Of a stretch of 8,065 nucleotides of DNA, positions 1 to 5,333 are shown piece after piece (the stretch's first letter is position 1; each line of letters starts with the position of its first letter). A program made the translations under genes and the position numbers. Source of the stretch: Chloroflexota bacterium (GTDB lineage Bacteria > Chloroflexota > UBA11872 > VXOZ01); contig VXOZ01000115.1 of assembly GCA_009839775.1 (NCBI GenBank), forward strand, positions 1 to 8,065. The letters are read 5' to 3'. The notes beneath the pieces are model-generated. The model worked only from the letters and a program-made list of their open reading frames with translations. It did no database searches and was not told the DNA's origin.

Positions 1-33
1 CCCTCTCCCCGTGGGAGAGGGTTGGGGTGAGGG
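1..33. repeat. Dispersed hairpin repeat with GAGAGGG arms
   Basis: CCCTCTCCC (1-9) and GGGAGAGGG (13-21) form a perfect 9-bp stem around a CGT loop. The G-rich tail at 22-33 (TTGGGGTGAGGG) continues a unit that I recognise as a common intergenic repeat in many bacterial genomes. It begins at the window edge, so the left part may be cut. No T-run follows, so I do not call it a terminator. A related stem occurs at 2966-3010. Confidence 0.7.
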
Positions 34-36
34 CAT

Positions 37-74
37 AACCCGTAGGGGCACGATATATCGTGCCCCTACGGGTT
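37..74. repeat. Perfect 38-bp palindrome
   Basis: The two 19-base halves (37-55 and 56-74) are exact reverse complements with no loop. Each half carries the core CCCGTAGGGGCACGATA. It lies right after the first repeat and about 125 bases downstream of the erm stop codon. The GTAGGGGC...GCCCCTAC core resembles a dispersed repeat type of environmental bacterial genomes (from memory). No terminator U-tract follows, so a structural or mobile repeat is the more likely reading. Confidence 0.85.
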
Positions 75-199
75 CTCTCGTTCCCAGCCCATCGATCCGT
101 GACACAACTCAGCGAGGCCGTGCGAGTCCCGCCGAGTCTAATCTGTCATCGGTGCACCTATTTCCCAGGGTCTGACACAGCTTGATACATTTCACGCAC

Positions 200-982
200 C
201 TAGCGGTGGATCGCAAGGAAGCGGTAAACTCCCAGCCATTGCTCGAAGCTCAACTCGCTGGGACGCGCGTCCAACGAAAATCGGAGATCGCGGGCAAGCC
301 GTCGCACTTGGTTGTATGTGAGTAGTCTTCGCACTGCTAACCTGACCGACGGTGCCGTGCCTAGTTGACTCTCAACAAACCGCAGGTACTTATCTCCTTC
401 CGCTTTCTGGATCAGCGGCTTATCACGCCGCAGCAGCCAGAGCAGCACTGCGTCGACATGGGGAACCGGCGCGAAGTCAGTCCTGCGGAGGCGGCGCACG
501 ATCTCCACGTGCCACCATGGCTTCAGGGACAGGGAACGGGTCGTTTCGCTCGCATACGGGCAGCCGGCGAACCTCTCCGCGGCCTCTCGCTGGACAACGA
601 GGTAGGCTTCGGTAAGCGTTGGGGTCGTAGTGACGCGACGAATTATGTCGGCCGTGCGTGCGAAGGGCAGGTTGGCGAACACCTTGTGCGGCCGGTTAGG
701 CGCGGAAAACCGCAGAAAGTCGCACGTCACCACGTCCACATTGGGCCTGGCGGCGGGACGCAGTGAGTCCGCAAGGCCGGCGTCAATCTCCACCGCAATG
801 ACGCGGCCGGCCCGCCGCGCCAGGGCATGCGTCAGTAGGCCCCGGCCCGGGCCAATCTCTACAACTAAGTCCTCACGTGAGACCGACGAGTGCGCGACGA
901 GGCTAGCGGCAAGCGCACCGCTCCGCAGGAAGTGCTGCGAGAGTTCGGGCCGCCGTGGAGTCCGGGTGCGTTGCCCGGACAC
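200..982 (-). CDS. erm: Erm-type 23S rRNA adenine N6-methyltransferase
   Basis: 260 residues. The family transfers one or two methyl groups from S-adenosylmethionine to A2058 of 23S rRNA, blocking macrolide, lincosamide and streptogramin B binding. Visible motifs in order: ELSQHFL (13-19), the SAM-binding loop VEIGPGRGLL (41-50), the acidic motif AVEID (63-67), CDFLRF (87-92), catalytic-loop NLPF (104-107), and FAPVPHVDA (170-178), followed by a basic C-terminal domain ending in a SFEQWLGVYRFL-like segment. NLPF rather than NLPYN, the length and the tail favour Erm over the housekeeping KsgA/RsmA dimethyltransferase. The start is GTG at 982; an in-frame TGA at 989-991 excludes a longer form. 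GGTGATC (987-993) can pair with the 16S 3' end, but the stronger AAAGGAG lies 25 bases away and serves another ORF. Resistance activity is inferred from family, not shown. Confidence 0.85.
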   Translation of the reverse strand: MSGQRTRTPRRPELSQHFLRSGALAASLVAHSSVSREDLVVEIGPGRGLLTHALARRAGRVIAVEIDAGLADSLRPAARPNVDVVTCDFLRFSAPNRPHKVFANLPFARTADIIRRVTTTPTLTEAYLVVQREAAERFAGCPYASETTRSLSLKPWWHVEIVRRLRRTDFAPVPHVDAVLLWLLRRDKPLIQKAEGDKYLRFVESQLGTAPSVRLAVRRLLTYNQVRRLARDLRFSLDARPSELSFEQWLGVYRFLAIHR

Positions 983-1001
983 GAATGATCACCACAGGCA
1001 T
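903..1001 (-). CDS. Candidate leader ORF overlapping the erm start
   Basis: A 32-codon ORF begins with ATG at 999-1001, six bases after a strong Shine-Dalgarno AAAGGAG (1008-1014), and ends with TAG at 903-905. The peptide begins MPVVIIRVRATHPD. It is out of frame with erm and overlaps its first 80 bases; the erm GTG is formed across codons 7 and 8 of the leader. Arg7-Val8-Arg9 fits the Arg/Lys-X-Arg/Lys pattern known to stall ribosomes with macrolides in some erm leaders. The best ribosome site of the transcript therefore serves this ORF. It may be a regulatory leader, a translational-coupling device, or the true erm N-terminus separated by a frameshift or sequence error. Function is inferred. 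Confidence 0.45.
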   Translation of the reverse strand: MPVVIIRVRATHPDSTAARTLAALPAERCACR

Positions 1002-1014
1002 ACAAGGCTCCTTT
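987..1014 (-). promoter_or_regulatory. Split ribosome-binding region for leader ORF and erm
   Basis: Two separate pieces of the 16S anti-Shine-Dalgarno complement occur on the minus strand. AAAGGAG (1014-1008) lies 6 bases before the leader ATG. GGTGATC (993-987) lies 4 bases before the erm GTG, with its GG pair 9 bases from the start. Each start thus has its own possible site, and the leader's is the stronger. Confidence 0.5.
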
Positions 1015-1021
1015 GAACGGT

Positions 1022-1051
1022 ATTGTCTGGTGTGCGGCCTCGGCGCGTCAA
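1022..1051 (-). promoter_or_regulatory. Probable sigma-70 promoter of erm
   Basis: On the minus strand, TTGACG (1051-1046, 5 of 6 to consensus) is followed after 18 bases by GACAAT (1027-1022, 4 of 6). Transcription would begin near 1015, directly before the AAAGGAG site, giving a very short 5' end before the leader ORF. Confidence 0.45.
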
Positions 1052-1098
1052 GGGGGTGTAGTGAGTCTTTCAACTACAGTTGGTCGTCTAGGCCGTGC

Positions 1099-1117
1099 GC
1101 GGGGGCTTGTCCCCCGC
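1099..1117. repeat. GC-rich hairpin in the divergent spacer
   Basis: GCGGGGG (1099-1105) and CCCCCGC (1111-1117) form a perfect 7-bp stem around CTTGT. It lies in the spacer between divergent erm and mmsA, upstream of both promoters, so it cannot end either gene. No clean T-run follows on either strand. It is probably a dispersed palindromic repeat. The rest of the 983-1340 spacer holds the two promoters and ribosome sites and no convincing gene. Confidence 0.5.
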
Positions 1118-1266
1118 CTCTTGGTGCTTCTTGTGTGTGCCATGTTTTGGAAACTACGTGGATCCTCTGTAGTTGCTTCCGCGAACCCCTCGCTGGAGAG
1201 TTAGATCGCGCGAATTACACTTACGGAAGGCAAACTACCGGTGCCGCCTGAGCCAAACGCATACAC

Positions 1267-1333
1267 TATAATGACACCAGCCAGTCTTTGGCATAGTTGA
1301 GCATTTCATGTGATGGCTTAAGGCACTGAAGGA
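1267..1333 (+). promoter_or_regulatory. -10 box and ribosome site for mmsA
   Basis: A perfect TATAAT lies at 1267-1272. No good -35 box is seen 16-18 bases upstream (CCGCCT at 17), so it may need an activator or be a weaker promoter. Transcription near 1279 would give a leader of about 62 bases. GAAGGA at 1328-1333 sits 7 bases before the ATG at 1341 and supports that start. Confidence 0.45.
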
Positions 1334-1340
1334 ACGAATA

Positions 1341-2837
1341 ATGGAAACTAAGCTCAAGCAATCCGAAACCGGCGCGAAGGCTGCCGCTCCCAAGCTCCGC
1401 AATTACGTCGGCGGCCAGTGGGTAACGCCGCAGACCGAGAACTACCTGGACGTCACCAATCCGGCCACCGGCGAGACCATCGCCCAAGTGCCGCTTTCAT
1501 CCAAGAAGGATACCGATGCGGCGGTAGCGGCGGCGCAGGAGGCCTTTCCCGCCTGGCGCGCCACGCCGCCCTTGGAGCGCTCGCGCTTGCTCTTTGCGGT
1601 CAAAGCGCGCATGGAAGAGCGGTTTGAGGACTTTGCCCTGGCGATTACGCACGAGCACGGCAAGACCCTGGAAGACGCCCGCGGCTCCGTGCGACGCGCC
1701 ATCGAAAACGTGGAGGTAGCCTGCGGCATTCCCTCGCTGCTCATGGGCTACGGTCTGGAGGACGGCGCCGCCAAGGGCATCGATGAAGACGTGGTGCGCC
1801 AGCCGCTGGGGGTGTTCGCGGCGGTGTGTCCTTTCAACTTTCCTTTGATGGTGCCGTTCTGGTTCTGGCCCTATGCCGTGGCCTGCGGCAATACCTACAT
1901 CATCAAGCCCTCGGAGCAGGTGCCGACCAGTATGCAGATGGTGTTTGACGAACTCGACCAGTGCGGCTTTCCGCCGGGTGTCATCAACGTCGTGAACGGC
2001 TCCAAAGACGCCGTGGACGCCCTGCTGGACAATCCGCTGGTGCGCGGCATCTCCTTTGTCGGCTCCACGCCGACGGCCCGGTATCTCTACGCCCGCGCGG
2101 GCGAGCAGGGCAAGCGCGTGCAGGCCCAGGGCGGCGCGAAGAACGTGATCGTGGTCATGCCAGACGCCGCGCTGGACGAGACCGTAGGCAACGTGATCAA
2201 CTCCGCGTTCGGCTCCGCCGGACAACGCTGCCTCGCCGGTTCGGTGGTGGTGACGGTGGGCGAGGGTCACGAGCGCGTGCGCGATGCCATTGTGAAGGCG
2301 GCCGGTTCGCTGGCGGTCGGCAACGGCGCGGACGACGGCGTGGAACTCGGCCCGGTGATCTCCCAGTCCGCCAAGGAGCGCATCCTCGGTTACATCGAGC
2401 GCGGCGTGGACGAAGGCGCGGCGCTGCTGCTCGACGGCCGCCAGGCTGCGGCGACCCAGGACGCCAACGGCGCGTTCGTCGGCGCGACCATCTTCGACCA
2501 AGTCCAGCCCGACATGGCGCTCTTCACCGACGAGATCTTCGGCCCGGTGCTCAGCATGCTCCACGTGGATACGCTCGACGACGCCATCACCCTCATCGAG
2601 AACCAGAGGTACGGCAACGCCGCCTCCATCTTCACGCAGGACGGCGCGGCGGCGCGCGAGTTCCGCTACCGCGCGCCCACCGGCAATATCGGCATCAATG
2701 TGGGCGTCGCCGCGCCCATGGCCTACTTCCCCTTCAGCGGCGCGAAAGAGTCCTTCTTCGGCACCCTCCACGGCCAAGGCCGGGATGCAATAGACTTCTT
2801 CACCGAGCGAAAAGTGGTGATTACGCGGTGGTTTTAA
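1341..2837 (+). CDS. mmsA: Methylmalonate-semialdehyde dehydrogenase (CoA-acylating)
   Basis: 498 residues, the usual size for this aldehyde dehydrogenase family. It converts methylmalonate semialdehyde (valine, thymine and inositol breakdown) with NAD and CoA to propionyl-CoA and CO2, or malonate semialdehyde to acetyl-CoA; it is cytosolic. Seen: YVGGQWV (22-28), NPATGE (40-45), oxyanion Asn166 in CPFNFP, IIKPSEQ, the FVGSTPTA nucleotide-binding segment, and nucleophile Cys297 in GQRCLAGS. Arg119 (in GSVRRAIENVE) and Arg296 beside the cysteine match the two arginines known to bind the substrate carboxylate in this subgroup, which favours MmsA/IolA over other aldehyde dehydrogenases. EIFGPVLSM near the C-terminus is also typical. 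No other valine or inositol gene is adjacent, so the pathway role is open (MmsA versus IolA). The gene stands alone: divergent from erm and followed by repeats. Confidence 0.93.
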   Translation: METKLKQSETGAKAAAPKLRNYVGGQWVTPQTENYLDVTNPATGETIAQVPLSSKKDTDAAVAAAQEAFPAWRATPPLERSRLLFAVKARMEERFEDFALAITHEHGKTLEDARGSVRRAIENVEVACGIPSLLMGYGLEDGAAKGIDEDVVRQPLGVFAAVCPFNFPLMVPFWFWPYAVACGNTYIIKPSEQVPTSMQMVFDELDQCGFPPGVINVVNGSKDAVDALLDNPLVRGISFVGSTPTARYLYARAGEQGKRVQAQGGAKNVIVVMPDAALDETVGNVINSAFGSAGQRCLAGSVVVTVGEGHERVRDAIVKAAGSLAVGNGADDGVELGPVISQSAKERILGYIERGVDEGAALLLDGRQAAATQDANGAFVGATIFDQVQPDMALFTDEIFGPVLSMLHVDTLDDAITLIENQRYGNAASIFTQDGAAAREFRYRAPTGNIGINVGVAAPMAYFPFSGAKESFFGTLHGQGRDAIDFFTERKVVITRWF

Positions 2838-2860
2838 AGTTGTTTTCGCCGTATGTCCAG

Positions 2861-2923
2861 AGCCAATTGTCCGTTCAGCCTTCGACAAGCTCAGGCCGAA
2901 CGGGAGCGAGCATTCAATTGGCT
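2861..2923. repeat. Repeat with TTCGACAAGCTCAG core, copy 1, flanked by inverted 9-mers
   Basis: Core unit 2871-2903 begins CCGTTC, ends GAACGG and contains TTCGACAAGCTCAGG, a sequence type common in intergenic repeats. It is enclosed by AGCCAATTG (2861-2869) and CAATTGGCT (2915-2923), exact reverse complements. It begins 23 bases after the mmsA stop and could help end or stabilise that transcript, but no T-run follows. Confidence 0.7.
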
Positions 2924-2965
2924 TGCAATAGAAATGGATAGAGTAGTTTGCTGCGTGGCCTGCTC

Positions 2966-3010
2966 CCCTCTCCGTTCGTGCTGAGCTTGTCGAAGCATGG
3001 ACGGAGAGGG
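2966..3010. repeat. Same repeat family, copy 2, inverted
   Basis: Core unit 2972-3004 (33 bases) is a diverged reverse complement of 2871-2903, sharing CTGAGCTTGTCGAAG exactly. CCCTCTCCGT (2966-2975) and ACGGAGAGGG (3001-3010) form a perfect 10-bp stem at its ends, akin to the stem at 1-21. The two copies face each other about 68 bases apart. Confidence 0.7.
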
Positions 3011-3063
3011 TTCAAGGACACTTGATTTAGAGGCAAAGGTAAGATGAAGGGGCTTAGTAACTG

Positions 3064-3092
3064 TTGTGAACCCGCGCTCGCAACCATATAAT
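3064..3092 (+). promoter_or_regulatory. Sigma-70-type promoter before the small ORF
   Basis: TTGTGA (3064-3069, 4 of 6) is followed after exactly 17 bases by a perfect TATAAT (3087-3092). Transcription would begin near 3099. That lies inside a longer reading frame opening at ATG 3094, so the gene must begin later, at 3133. Confidence 0.55.
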
Positions 3093-3132
3093 CATGGCGT
3101 GGGTTATCGAGATCAAAGGGAGACAAATCGGC

Positions 3133-3432
3133 ATGCCTTTACGGGATGAACAGGCGTTATGGTGCGTGGAGTGGGGTCGGCGCGCCACTGAGGGACGCTA
3201 TTATCCGGATGGGTACTCGCTGCACACGACTTTGGCAGACGCCGAGGAGTACCAGAGGGTCAACTTGACGCGCTCCATGGCCGCCACGCAATGGCAGGGC
3301 GAGCCGCGCGTGCTCCTGCGCAAGCCGTACCGCTGCCTGGTTCCCGACTGGCAATACCAGGAGACCTTGGCCAGCGACATCGGCGTCCACTTCAGCGGCG
3401 CCTCCCCCATGCCGCTGCAAGAGGCCGGCTAA
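3133..3432 (+). CDS. Small hypothetical protein
   Basis: 99 residues from ATG 3133. I do not recognise a family. The frame is open from ATG 3094 (112 residues), but I prefer 3133: a TATAAT box ends one base before 3094, and AAAGGGAG (3115-3122) lies 10 bases before 3133, whereas 3094 has no ribosome site. The product looks soluble and rich in Trp, Tyr and Arg, with no signal peptide, membrane segment or cysteine cluster. Segments seen: WCVEWGRRATEGRYYPDGYSL near the start (split here as WCVEWGRR then YYPDGYSL), an acidic DAEEYQRV stretch, then RVLLRKPYRCLVPDW. It stands alone between two repeat regions and ends about 110 bases before the next inverted repeat. It could be a spurious frame in repeat-rich DNA; the promoter and ribosome site argue for a real gene. 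Confidence 0.5.
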   Translation: MPLRDEQALWCVEWGRRATEGRYYPDGYSLHTTLADAEEYQRVNLTRSMAATQWQGEPRVLLRKPYRCLVPDWQYQETLASDIGVHFSGASPMPLQEAG

Positions 3433-3540
3433 CAGGCCACCGTCTTCGAGTTCTACCAGGAGGTCCCGCGTCACCTCACATGTCAACTCACGGTACGCCC
3501 TGTCGCGGCAACTGCCATAGCGCGTTCGGGCTGCGGCTTC

Positions 3541-3608
3541 GTCACTCCGGCGGAAGCCGGAGTCCAGGGAATGCAGAGAAGATGGATTCCGGCTTGCGCC
3601 GGAATGAC
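3541..3608. repeat. REP-like inverted repeat between convergent genes
   Basis: Two 25-base arms (3541-3565 and 3584-3608) are reverse complements with three mismatches, separated by 18 bases. The arms have the form GTCA.TCCGGCG.AAGCCGG, a very widespread bacterial intergenic repeat. It sits between the small plus-strand gene and the convergent ceramidase-like gene and may work as a two-way transcript end. Reading the repeat on the minus strand gives the well-known false peptide RHSGASRNP. Confidence 0.85.
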
Positions 3609-3663
3609 GGAAAACGGCGCTTGTTCCCATGAAGATCGCAGTTACCTAGAAGTCTCGCTGCAC

Positions 3664-4977
3664 CTAGGCAAGACTCTGCGCGATGCGGAGCGCCTCGGAT
3701 ACGAGCAAGTGTTCCGTCTGGGGTTGGTACGGCGCGGGCAGGTGGTAGAACTTATGGGAGCGGGTGGGTTCGTAGCCGCGTTCGGCGTAGGAGGCCTCGG
3801 TGCAGACGTAGCCGATGGTGTCGTTGGAGTAGCCTAGCGTCCAAGCGGCCTGGCCCACGTGATCGGCCATGAGCGCCGCCTCAATCTGCAAGCCGATTTC
3901 CAGAAATACCTCCGCGCCCAGACCCACCATCCAGAGACCGCCGATACGCAAGACCTGAACAGGAAAGTCAACGCTCGTCGGCAGCGACCCGTCGTTCCGC
4001 AGCCTCTCCAGCATCGAGCCGGTCCAAAGCTGCATGTAGTTGTCGTTCTTCGACTTGGCGCGCATGTCCTCGAGTTCTGCTTCCGTCGGAGGCTCCATGA
4101 GAGGCAAAGACACCAACTCGTGCGCCACGCCGATGGGATAGCCGACGACCATGGTAGCCTCACGGGCGGCGCGGGCGGCGAGCGCGCCAACCCCGCGGCC
4201 GTGGGTGTCGATCTCTTCGCCGGAGCAGGGATGAAAGCGCGTGCCGCCCGGCGCGATCACGCGTACGCGCTGGTTGCCCGCGCAACCCTGCAGGAAGCCG
4301 ACCGTCGGCGCGCCCTGGTCGGCAAACTGCCGTTCCACTTCCATGCGTGCAGCGGCCACGTAATCGCCATTCACCACCGGCATGCGGTAGGCATAGCCGG
4401 TGGGATGGAAGGCTCCCGAAAAGAGCACTGCCACAATTGAGCCGTCCAGCCGCTCGAAACGCAGCGCGCGAATGCGCTGGTCCACGATGCCGTCGTAGTT
4501 CGGCGCCAACTGGGCCTCGCCGTTCTCCATGCGGCGCCGGTTGATGGCAAAGGTGCCTTCCGCCGCGCCCACGCGCATGGCCACCGGTTCCAGGGCCGCG
4601 TCGGCACGGGTGACGGCGTCGGCGAGCGACTTGACCAAGCCCTGGTAGTACCCCTGATCGATTTCATCGGGCAGGGCCTGCAGAATGGCGGGGCCGAAAT
4701 GGCTGTGCGAGGCGTTGATCAAGACATGCGTGCCGGGGATTCCCGTCTGCCGCTCTACCCGCTCGCGCACCGCGTTGACCAGTGTCGCATCCAAACCGAG
4801 CACGTCCAACCCAACAATTGCCACTTTCTGCTCGCCGTCGCTGAGGACAATCGCCGTAGCGTAGAGGTCGTGGTAGACGCTCTCCACCCGCAGGTCCGCC
4901 CGGCTCGACTGAAACGCGCTCCCCATAGGCGGCGTGATTGCCACCTTTGCGCCACCGGCCAATAGTGAATCCGCCAT
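3664..4977 (-). CDS. Neutral/alkaline ceramidase-family protein, short form
   Basis: 437 residues, matching the N-terminal catalytic domain of neutral/alkaline non-lysosomal ceramidases; full enzymes are near 650-700 residues, so the C-terminal Ig-like domain is absent. Seen: GGAKVAITPP (8-17), NASHSHFGP (88-96) and FHPTGY (190-195) with histidines expected to bind zinc, FLQGCAGNQ (228-236), GLGAEVFLEIG (352-362), and YSNDTIGYVCTEASY (383-397) with the family's C-terminal tyrosine region. In true ceramidases the GCAG segment continues Asp-x-Ser with the catalytic serine; here it reads AGNQRVR, so Asp becomes Asn and Ser becomes Arg. There is no signal peptide, so it is probably cytosolic. A metal-dependent hydrolase of unknown substrate is the safest reading. 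ATG 4977 is supported by GAGGAG (4984-4989) six bases upstream. Confidence 0.8.
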   Translation of the reverse strand: MADSLLAGGAKVAITPPMGSAFQSSRADLRVESVYHDLYATAIVLSDGEQKVAIVGLDVLGLDATLVNAVRERVERQTGIPGTHVLINASHSHFGPAILQALPDEIDQGYYQGLVKSLADAVTRADAALEPVAMRVGAAEGTFAINRRRMENGEAQLAPNYDGIVDQRIRALRFERLDGSIVAVLFSGAFHPTGYAYRMPVVNGDYVAAARMEVERQFADQGAPTVGFLQGCAGNQRVRVIAPGGTRFHPCSGEEIDTHGRGVGALAARAAREATMVVGYPIGVAHELVSLPLMEPPTEAELEDMRAKSKNDNYMQLWTGSMLERLRNDGSLPTSVDFPVQVLRIGGLWMVGLGAEVFLEIGLQIEAALMADHVGQAAWTLGYSNDTIGYVCTEASYAERGYEPTRSHKFYHLPAPYQPQTEHLLVSEALRIAQSLA

Positions 4978-5002
4978 CCCTCACTCCTCAATCTGAGTCC
5001 GA

Positions 5003-5045
5003 ATGCACTGCTAGTGCATCATTATACCGGCGATTGATGCGCCGG
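5003..5045 (-). promoter_or_regulatory. -10 box and operator-like palindromes of the ceramidase-like gene
   Basis: On the minus strand a perfect TATAAT lies at 5026-5021, with transcription expected near 5014. ATGCACT (5003-5009) and AGTGCAT (5013-5019) form a perfect inverted repeat over that start. CCGGCG (5027-5032) and CGCCGG (5040-5045) form a second one just upstream of the -10. No -35 box is visible. The layout suggests a regulated promoter, with the repeats as possible repressor or activator sites. Confidence 0.45.
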
Positions 5046-5113
5046 TGTGGCTTTCCTTACAGTGTCAGCTAGTAGCCGTTGAACCTAAGACCCTTCGACA
5101 GTTTCAAAGCTTG

Positions 5114-5132
5114 CCCCGTACTTGATACGGGG
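5114..5132. repeat. CCCCGTA hairpin repeat
   Basis: CCCCGTA (5114-5120) and TACGGGG (5126-5132) form a perfect stem around CTTGA. The surrounding 5091-5140 stretch (CCTTCGACAG on the left, GCGAACGG on the right) looks like a degenerate relative of the 2871-2903 repeat. Apart from this, the promoter at 5003-5045 and the terminator at 5274-5311, I see no gene in 4978-5333. Confidence 0.6.
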
Positions 5133-5273
5133 GCGAACGGATATGCGGCTAAATGCTACTCCCCTCTGGCATCGCAGCGGTATGCACGGACGCGGAGCAC
5201 ACGTAGTAACAATAGCCCTACCAGGCTACCGGCAAGCACTTTTCCAGTGGTGCAAGAGCCCTAAAGACAATTG

Positions 5274-5311
5274 AAAACAAAAGAAGGGGCCGGACACACC
5301 GGTCCGGCCCC
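5274..5311 (-). terminator. Intrinsic terminator of the solute-binding protein gene
   Basis: GGGGCCGGAC (5286-5295) and GTCCGGCCCC (5302-5311) form a perfect 10-bp GC stem with a 6-base loop. Read on the minus strand it is followed by TTCTTTTGTTTT (5285-5274). It lies 22 bases after the stop codon of the solute-binding protein gene. It separates that transcript from the ceramidase-like gene, so the two are probably not one operon. Confidence 0.9.
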
Positions 5312-5333
5312 AAAATTCGCGTTCAAGATGTGC

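Noticed and set aside
200..982. KsgA/RsmA 16S rRNA dimethyltransferase
   Set aside because: NLPF in place of NLPYN, the short ELSQHFL N-terminus and the Trp-bearing C-terminal segment fit Erm better, though phylogeny is needed to be certain.
1099..1117. Intrinsic terminator
   Set aside because: The stem is good but no T-run follows on either strand and it lies upstream of both flanking genes.
1497..2888. 463-residue open frame antisense to mmsA
   Set aside because: It is rich in His, Arg, Gly and Ala with no motif, and lies opposite a clear dehydrogenase gene with strong GC third-position bias. It is a shadow frame.
1961..2941. 326-residue plus-strand frame inside and past mmsA
   Set aside because: It is a very Arg-rich out-of-frame reading of mmsA that runs into a repeat.
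3157..3630. 157-residue minus-strand frame beginning MGTSAVFRHSGASRNP
   Set aside because: RHSGASRNP and SGFRRSD are the known false translation of the REP-like repeat at 3541-3608; the rest is antisense to the small gene.
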